Source: Symmachiella dynata (GTDB lineage Bacteria > Planctomycetota > Planctomycetia > Planctomycetales > Planctomycetaceae). Taken from it: a stretch of 64,000 bases of DNA. This document shows positions 59,809 through 64,000 of this stretch, piece by piece (within the stretch, counting starts at the first letter, position 1; each line of letters opens with the position of its first letter). The stretch covers positions 7,120,001 through 7,184,000 of the forward strand of contig NZ_CP036276.1 in NCBI RefSeq assembly GCF_007747995.1, written 5' to 3'. The notes under the pieces are model-generated. The model worked only from the letters and a program-made list of their open reading frames with translations. It was not told the origin of the DNA and did no database searches. Both the position numbers and the translations under genes were made by a program.

Positions 59809-60528
59809 TCAATCCGCGGCGGGCAAAGCGATTGTAAAACGTGTTCCGCGCCCCGGTTCGCTATCGACGGCAATGCGGCCGCCATGTGCTTGAACAATCT
59901 TGCGGGCGGTGGGGAGTCCGAGTCCGCTGCCGCCGGATTTGGTGGAGTAAAACACTTGAAACATTTTTTCCACCGTGGCGGGACTCATGCCAACGCCGTT
60001 GTCAATCAAATCCAGCAGAACTTCGCCATCGCGTGTATAGGTTTGCAATTCCAGCAGTCCGCCTTCGGGCATGGCTTGTTGCGCGTTTAAGGCAAAATTC
60101 ATCAGAACTTGACGAAACAGCGCGCGATCGAGACGCACGTGGGGAATATTGCTTTGAAAGTGCGGGCTGATTTCTACATTTTGCTCTGCAGCTTCGGCTT
60201 TGTAGAATTCGACGAATTCGCTGATCACTTCATTCAAATCAGCCGGGGCCAAGTCGATTTCACCCATGCGGGCAAAATTGAGGAATTCTTCTAGGATGGA
60301 CTGCAGGTGCTGACACTCGCGCTGTACGGTCTCCACCTTCCGCAACATACGGTGGCCGTTGGCGACTTCGCTTTCCACGATATCTTCTTGCAACAACTCG
60401 AGGCTCAGCAAGATGGTCGAGAGCGGATTTTTGATTTCGTGCGCCAAACCACCGGCCAGCGCAGCGATCTCCTCGTATTGATCAAGCAACCGCTGCTGTT
60501 CGGCTGCGTTCATGGATTCAGCGGCCAT
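59809..60528 (-). CDS. Soluble NtrB-like sensor histidine kinase
   Basis: About 239 residues, only the catalytic core. The H-box GGLAHEIKNPLSTILLSLEL carries the phosphorylated His30; the N-box LMNFALNAQQAMP and the G-boxes DNGVGMSPATVEKMF and GGSGLGLPTARKIV bind ATP. No membrane segment, PAS or GAF domain is present, so sensing must come from a partner protein or from binding another cytosolic component, as with NtrB and its PII partner. It lies upstream of the NtrC-like gene by about 134 bases on the same strand. The start is uncertain: GTG at 60537 or ATG at 60528 or 60513. Confidence 0.9.
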   Translation of the reverse strand: MAAESMNAAEQQRLLDQYEEIAALAGGLAHEIKNPLSTILLSLELLQEDIVESEVANGHRMLRKVETVQRECQHLQSILEEFLNFARMGEIDLAPADLNEVISEFVEFYKAEAAEQNVEISPHFQSNIPHVRLDRALFRQVLMNFALNAQQAMPEGGLLELQTYTRDGEVLLDLIDNGVGMSPATVEKMFQVFYSTKSGGSGLGLPTARKIVQAHGGRIAVDSEPGRGTRFTIALPAAD

Positions 60529-60559
60529 CCGGATCACCCACTTTCCGCTGGAACGCGCA

Positions 60560-60595
60560 AAAGGAAACGAGGCTGCGATGCGAGTCGCAGCCTCG
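60560..60595 (-). terminator. Rho-independent terminator of the rpsO-pnp block
   Basis: CGAGGCTGCGA (60568-60578) pairs perfectly with TCGCAGCCTCG (60585-60595) over a 6-base loop, followed on the minus strand by TTTCCTTTT. It sits 33 bases after the pnp stop codon and ahead of the kinase gene. Confidence 0.9.
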
Positions 60596-60627
60596 TGAAA
60601 TTCTTAATCATCTATCACGACGCAAAG

Positions 60628-62763
60628 TTAGGACTCGTCCGACTCGGCCTTTTCGTCGGATTCACCCATTTCGACCATGGCGGCTTTGCGAGAGAGTTTG
60701 ACGCGGTTTTGGTCGTCAACGGCGATGACCTTCACGTGCATCTTGTCCCCTTCTTTGCACACCTCGCCAACCGATTTCACATAACCATCGGAAAGCTCGC
60801 TGATGTGGCAAAGGCCATCTTTCCCGGGAGCGATTTCGACAAACGCGCCGAAGTCCTTCACGGAGCTGACGGTTCCGCTATAGATCTTGCCGACCTTGAT
60901 CTCTTCGGTCAAAGCTTCGATACGCGCCAAGGCGTCTTCGACTTGGGATCCACCGGCACCGGCGATAGTCACCGTGCCGTCTTCACCCACATCCAAGGTC
61001 GTGCCGGTTTCTTCTTGAATGGCGCGAATCGTCTTGCCGCCCGGCCCGATCAACAAGCCGATCTTGGACGGGTCGATCGAAGTTTGCAGCAATTGCGGCG
61101 CGAAGCTTGAAATCGCTTCACGCGGCCGGCGAATCGCACTGAGGATCGATCGCAGCAAATCCAATCGCGCCTCTTTGGCTTGAGCCAAAGTTTCACGAAT
61201 GATTTTTTCGCTGATTCCGTCGATCTTGAGGTCCAATTGGATGCCGGTGATCCCTTTTTGGGTTCCGGCAATTTTGAAGTCCATATCGCCGAAGTGGTCT
61301 TCGTTCCCAATGATGTCGGTCAGAATGACATATTCGTCGCCCTCTTTGACCAAACCAATGGAAATTCCGGCCACCGGTTGGCTGATTGGCACACCGGCAT
61401 CCATCAGGCTCAATGTGGCGGCACAAACCGTCGCCATCGAGCTACTCCCGTTGGACTCAGTAATGTCGGAAATCACCCGCATGGTGTAGGGGAAATTTTC
61501 GGAACTGGGCAACACCGGCTTAACGGAACGTTCGGCCAAGGCACCATGACCGATTTCCCGGCGTCCGGGACCACGAATCGGGCGACATTCACCGACCGAA
61601 TAGGACGGGAAATTGTAATCGAGCATGAACCGTTTGCCGTAGTCGTCAAACAATCCGTCGACCCGTTGTTCATCACGCGTCGTTCCCAACGTGACGGTCG
61701 AGACCGATTGGGTTTCGCCACGAGTAAACAGAGCCGAACCGTGGACACGGGGCAGGATCTGCACTTCGCAAGAGACCGCACGCAAGTCGGTCGGACCACG
61801 ACCATCGAGCCGTTTGCCGCCGAGCGTCATTTCCCGAATCGCTCGGGCTTCGACGTCGTGGAATGCTTTTTTCAAATCGCCGATCGTTGCGCCGTCGGCA
61901 GTCTCTTCGACACCTTCGGGGAAGAACTCTTCCATCAGTTCGTCGCGCACAGCCTTCGTGGCGTCGGCTTGGGCGTGTTTGCCCGAGACTTCCTTAGCGG
62001 CCCGGATTTTATCCAGCGCTTTTTCGGTGACAATCGCATCGAAGGGATTGGCGGGCGGAGCCTCGTATTCGACTGGCGAATTTCCAACCTTTTCGATGAG
62101 CTCTTCTTGAATTTCGCACAGCGTTTTGATGTGCTTGTGAGCAAACATAATCGCTTCGGACATGCGCTCTTCGTCCATCTGGGCAGCAAACCCCTCGATC
62201 ATCAACACCGAGTCTTTCGAACCGGAAACGATCAAGTCCAAGTCGCTAACATCCAGTTGTTCCTGCGTCGGCAAAACGGCGAATTCGCCATCGACGTGAG
62301 CAACGCGGACAGCTGCGATGGGTCCTTGGAAGGGCACCGGAGCGATGCACAACGCGGCGCTGGCCCCTAGCATGGCCAGGATGTCCGGGTCGTTTTCATG
62401 GTCGAACGCCAAGACGTTGGCCATGACTTGTACTTCTTCGTGGTACCCTTTGGGGAACAAGGGGCGAATCGGACGGTCGATCAAGCGGCTGGTGAGGATT
62501 TCCCGTGTTGTGGGCCGTCCTTCGCGTTTGAGGAACCCGCCGGGGAATTTACCGGCTGCCGCCATGCGCTCACGGTAATCGCAAGTCAACGGAAAAAAGT
62601 CGATTCCCGGTCGCGGGGGACCGGATTGAGCGGCCACAAGTACGACCGTCTCTCCATATTGCACCAACACACAACCGTCGGCTTGCTTGGCAATTTCGCC
62701 AGTTGTGATACTGAGTTTTCTGCCTGCAAATTCTCGTTCGACAACAACTTTCACTGCATTCAC
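60628..62763 (-). CDS. pnp: Polyribonucleotide nucleotidyltransferase (PNPase)
   Basis: 711 residues, the normal length. Two RNase PH domains (about 5-145 and 315-550; the second has LFTRGETQSVSTVTLGT and DESNGSSSMATVC-like DITESNGSSSMATVCAATLS), a KH domain (about 555-615: IGLLIGPGGKTIRAIQEETG) and an S1 domain (about 620-690: GKIYSGTVSSVKDFGAFVEI). It degrades RNA 3' to 5' with phosphate and is part of the degradosome. The start codon is GTG (62761-62763). Directly downstream of rpsO on the same strand with 315 bases between, the arrangement known in many bacteria; a strong terminator follows. Confidence 0.97.
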   Translation of the reverse strand: MNAVKVVVEREFAGRKLSITTGEIAKQADGCVLVQYGETVVLVAAQSGPPRPGIDFFPLTCDYRERMAAAGKFPGGFLKREGRPTTREILTSRLIDRPIRPLFPKGYHEEVQVMANVLAFDHENDPDILAMLGASAALCIAPVPFQGPIAAVRVAHVDGEFAVLPTQEQLDVSDLDLIVSGSKDSVLMIEGFAAQMDEERMSEAIMFAHKHIKTLCEIQEELIEKVGNSPVEYEAPPANPFDAIVTEKALDKIRAAKEVSGKHAQADATKAVRDELMEEFFPEGVEETADGATIGDLKKAFHDVEARAIREMTLGGKRLDGRGPTDLRAVSCEVQILPRVHGSALFTRGETQSVSTVTLGTTRDEQRVDGLFDDYGKRFMLDYNFPSYSVGECRPIRGPGRREIGHGALAERSVKPVLPSSENFPYTMRVISDITESNGSSSMATVCAATLSLMDAGVPISQPVAGISIGLVKEGDEYVILTDIIGNEDHFGDMDFKIAGTQKGITGIQLDLKIDGISEKIIRETLAQAKEARLDLLRSILSAIRRPREAISSFAPQLLQTSIDPSKIGLLIGPGGKTIRAIQEETGTTLDVGEDGTVTIAGAGGSQVEDALARIEALTEEIKVGKIYSGTVSSVKDFGAFVEIAPGKDGLCHISELSDGYVKSVGEVCKEGDKMHVKVIAVDDQNRVKLSRKAAMVEMGESDEKAESDES

Positions 62764-63078
62764 CTCACCCGGCCCAGCCGGTACCTAACGACACAAATTT
62801 CCGCTGATGCAACCACTTTCGACGGGTCACACCGGTAATCCAACACAAAAGCCAACACATTTTTCCTGACCAACCCAATTGATACCGCGTTGCTCGCAAT
62901 ACTTTGGGGTGGGTATATATCGCGCATGGCCAACTGGCGCCGAAACGCATGTGCAACCAAACGGCGGAGACGAGTGCATTTCAGTTTTGATAACTGGAAC
63001 TCGTCTGTCTCGAACAGCATCGCCGCCGGAGCTTGATTCCGCGCAGCCGGAAACCGCGCGGCGTTCCGGACGGAATCT

Positions 63079-63348
63079 TTACTTACGAATCGACAATTTC
63101 CCGATGATGTCGACGTATTTCTGTTGATTCTTCCCTTTCAGGTAATCCAACAGTCCCCGTCGACGGCTGACCAGCATCAACAAACCGCGCCGACTAGCGT
63201 GATCCTTGGGATGCGTCTGCAAGTGTGAGGTCAACTCATTGATCCGTTCGGTCAATACGGCGATTTGTACTTCCGGCGAACCGGTATCCCCGTCTGAACG
63301 AGCGTATTCTTTAATCAATTCCGACTTACGATCCTTGGTAATCGACAT
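63079..63348 (-). CDS. rpsO: 30S ribosomal protein S15
   Basis: 89 residues, the standard length. The family sequence is clear: [40 protein letters not shown] and [21 protein letters not shown]15 binds 16S rRNA early in 30S assembly and commonly represses its own mRNA. AGGAAATG lies just before the ATG. First gene of the rpsO-pnp block; about 315 bases to pnp leave room for a second promoter or an RNase III-type processing site. Confidence 0.98.
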   Translation of the reverse strand: MSITKDRKSELIKEYARSDGDTGSPEVQIAVLTERINELTSHLQTHPKDHASRRGLLMLVSRRRGLLDYLKGKNQQKYVDIIGKLSIRK

Positions 63349-63957
63349 CCATCATTTCCTAGTTTTCCCGCAACGGCATAGTGAGTCCGGGTGCCCAAGT
63401 CGCGGGGTCAGGCAGCCCGTTTCCAGCATTTGGAAGTGAAGTTCCGGCCCCGGTAAAAATCGGGGTCGAAGAATTGCTTTAACTCTATCAATGCTGGGGG
63501 AATATGCAACGGTAAAACCAACCCCGGCAGCTCAAGGCAGCAAGTTTCAACCGGTCCGCCGGACACCCCCAACGACGAAGAAATCGGCCATTCCCCCCAC
63601 TGCCCCACCGCACAGGAAATCACGCATAAACAACTACTATCATTGGGCTTACATCGCGCCTCATACTCGTTGAAATACTCAACGACACCTGAAAATGACT
63701 CCGCGCAGCAGTTCGGGGAGGCAACCAGAACCGGAGAACCTGTGGCAAAGTCGCTAATTTGACTCTCCCGTACATCCGGGTCATCGCTGGGCAGGTTTTG
63801 GGCTAAGGGTGCGGGTTACCTGTGGTCTACTACAGTTACGGCTTGAGCAGCACCGATACGATTAGTGTTATCCAAACGAAACCTACGACACGACCGCCAC
63901 GCACGTGTCTGCAGGGAACGTATTGAAATCCAGAATAATGATCGGTGGGAATCTTCC
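63349..63957. other. Leader side of rpsO and of the last gene
   Basis: About 609 bases between two divergent genes. Short frames on both strands (for example 63491-63673) lack ribosome binding sites and are Pro/Thr-rich in a way that looks accidental. I see no tRNA or known RNA motif; the rpsO autoregulatory leader should lie next to 63348. Confidence 0.4.
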
Positions 63958-64000
63958 ATGACGGACCAACACGATTGCCAAAAACACCTTGCTGAAATCA
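63958..64000 (+). CDS. Start of a gene cut by the window end
   Basis: ATG at 63958 preceded by GGTGGGAA 7 bases upstream; the 14 full codons visible read MTDQHDCQKHLAEI. The pattern D-C-x-x-H-L-A-E-I recalls the zinc-finger start of anti-sigma factors (which often continue with a helix ending Y-L-D-G-E), but too little is present to be sure. The frame is open to the last base. Confidence 0.45.
   Translation, partial: MTDQHDCQKHLAEI

Noticed and set aside
63491-63673. 60-residue protein before the last gene
   Set aside because: No ribosome binding site, Pro/Thr/Arg-rich without any predicted structure, and it overlaps an equally poor frame on the other strand.

Overview
The window reads as chromosome of a Planctomycetota bacterium (Planctomycetales-like; genus not assignable from sequence alone). 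The signs are two PEP-CTERM surface proteins, a formylglycine-type sulfatase, DUF1573 and squalene-cyclase-like exported proteins, TolQ/ExbD units, many secreted proteins of unknown function, moderately high GC and loosely packed genes. Intergenic space is unusually full of short palindromic repeats. I found no tRNA, rRNA, CRISPR array or prophage; one complete IS3-family element is present.

Layout. 1-13 kb: HDOD protein (cut by the window edge), endonuclease IV, a lone OleA-like thiolase, two acetyltransferases (one fused to a nitrilase), an ExbB-ExbD-ExbD proton-channel operon and secreted unknowns. 13-17 kb: sugar isomerase plus ribulokinase. 17-22 kb: a palindrome-rich spacer, then a two-gene operon of a QueC-like PP-loop enzyme overlapping an ATP-grasp protein of unusual domain order, then a sulfatase. 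22-26.5 kb: DUF4349 lipoprotein, DUF1573 protein, redoxin and ribokinase. 26.5-34 kb: three consecutive minus-strand genes, in order of transcription a SecA-like ATPase without the C-terminal SecA domains, a GAF-HlyD fusion and a PqqD/M50/HlyD fusion; these look like parts of an export or envelope machine. 34-42.4 kb: membrane and secreted unknowns, a coiled-coil protein, a 2-hydroxyacid dehydrogenase, an RraA-family protein and an MlrC-type M81 protein. 42.9-52.6 kb: HD-GYP/PAS/GGDEF regulator, PfpI protein, DUF423 protein, a glutamate-decarboxylase homologue without its PLP lysine, an AAA ATPase and a squalene-cyclase-repeat protein. 52.6-58 kb: solitary FliN/SpoA protein, a DUF6454-like gene apparently broken by the IS3 element, and two PEP-CTERM proteins. 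58-64 kb: NtrB/NtrC-like pair, the classic rpsO-pnp block, and the first codons of a gene running off the end.

The most notable points are the SecA-like/GAF-HlyD/PqqD-M50-HlyD block, the QueC-like/ATP-grasp operon, the lysine-less decarboxylase homologue, the IS3 insertion with its slippery heptamer and the putative stranded signal-peptide start of the interrupted gene, and at least six recurring families of intergenic palindromes. All domain calls come from reading motifs by eye; no database search was run.
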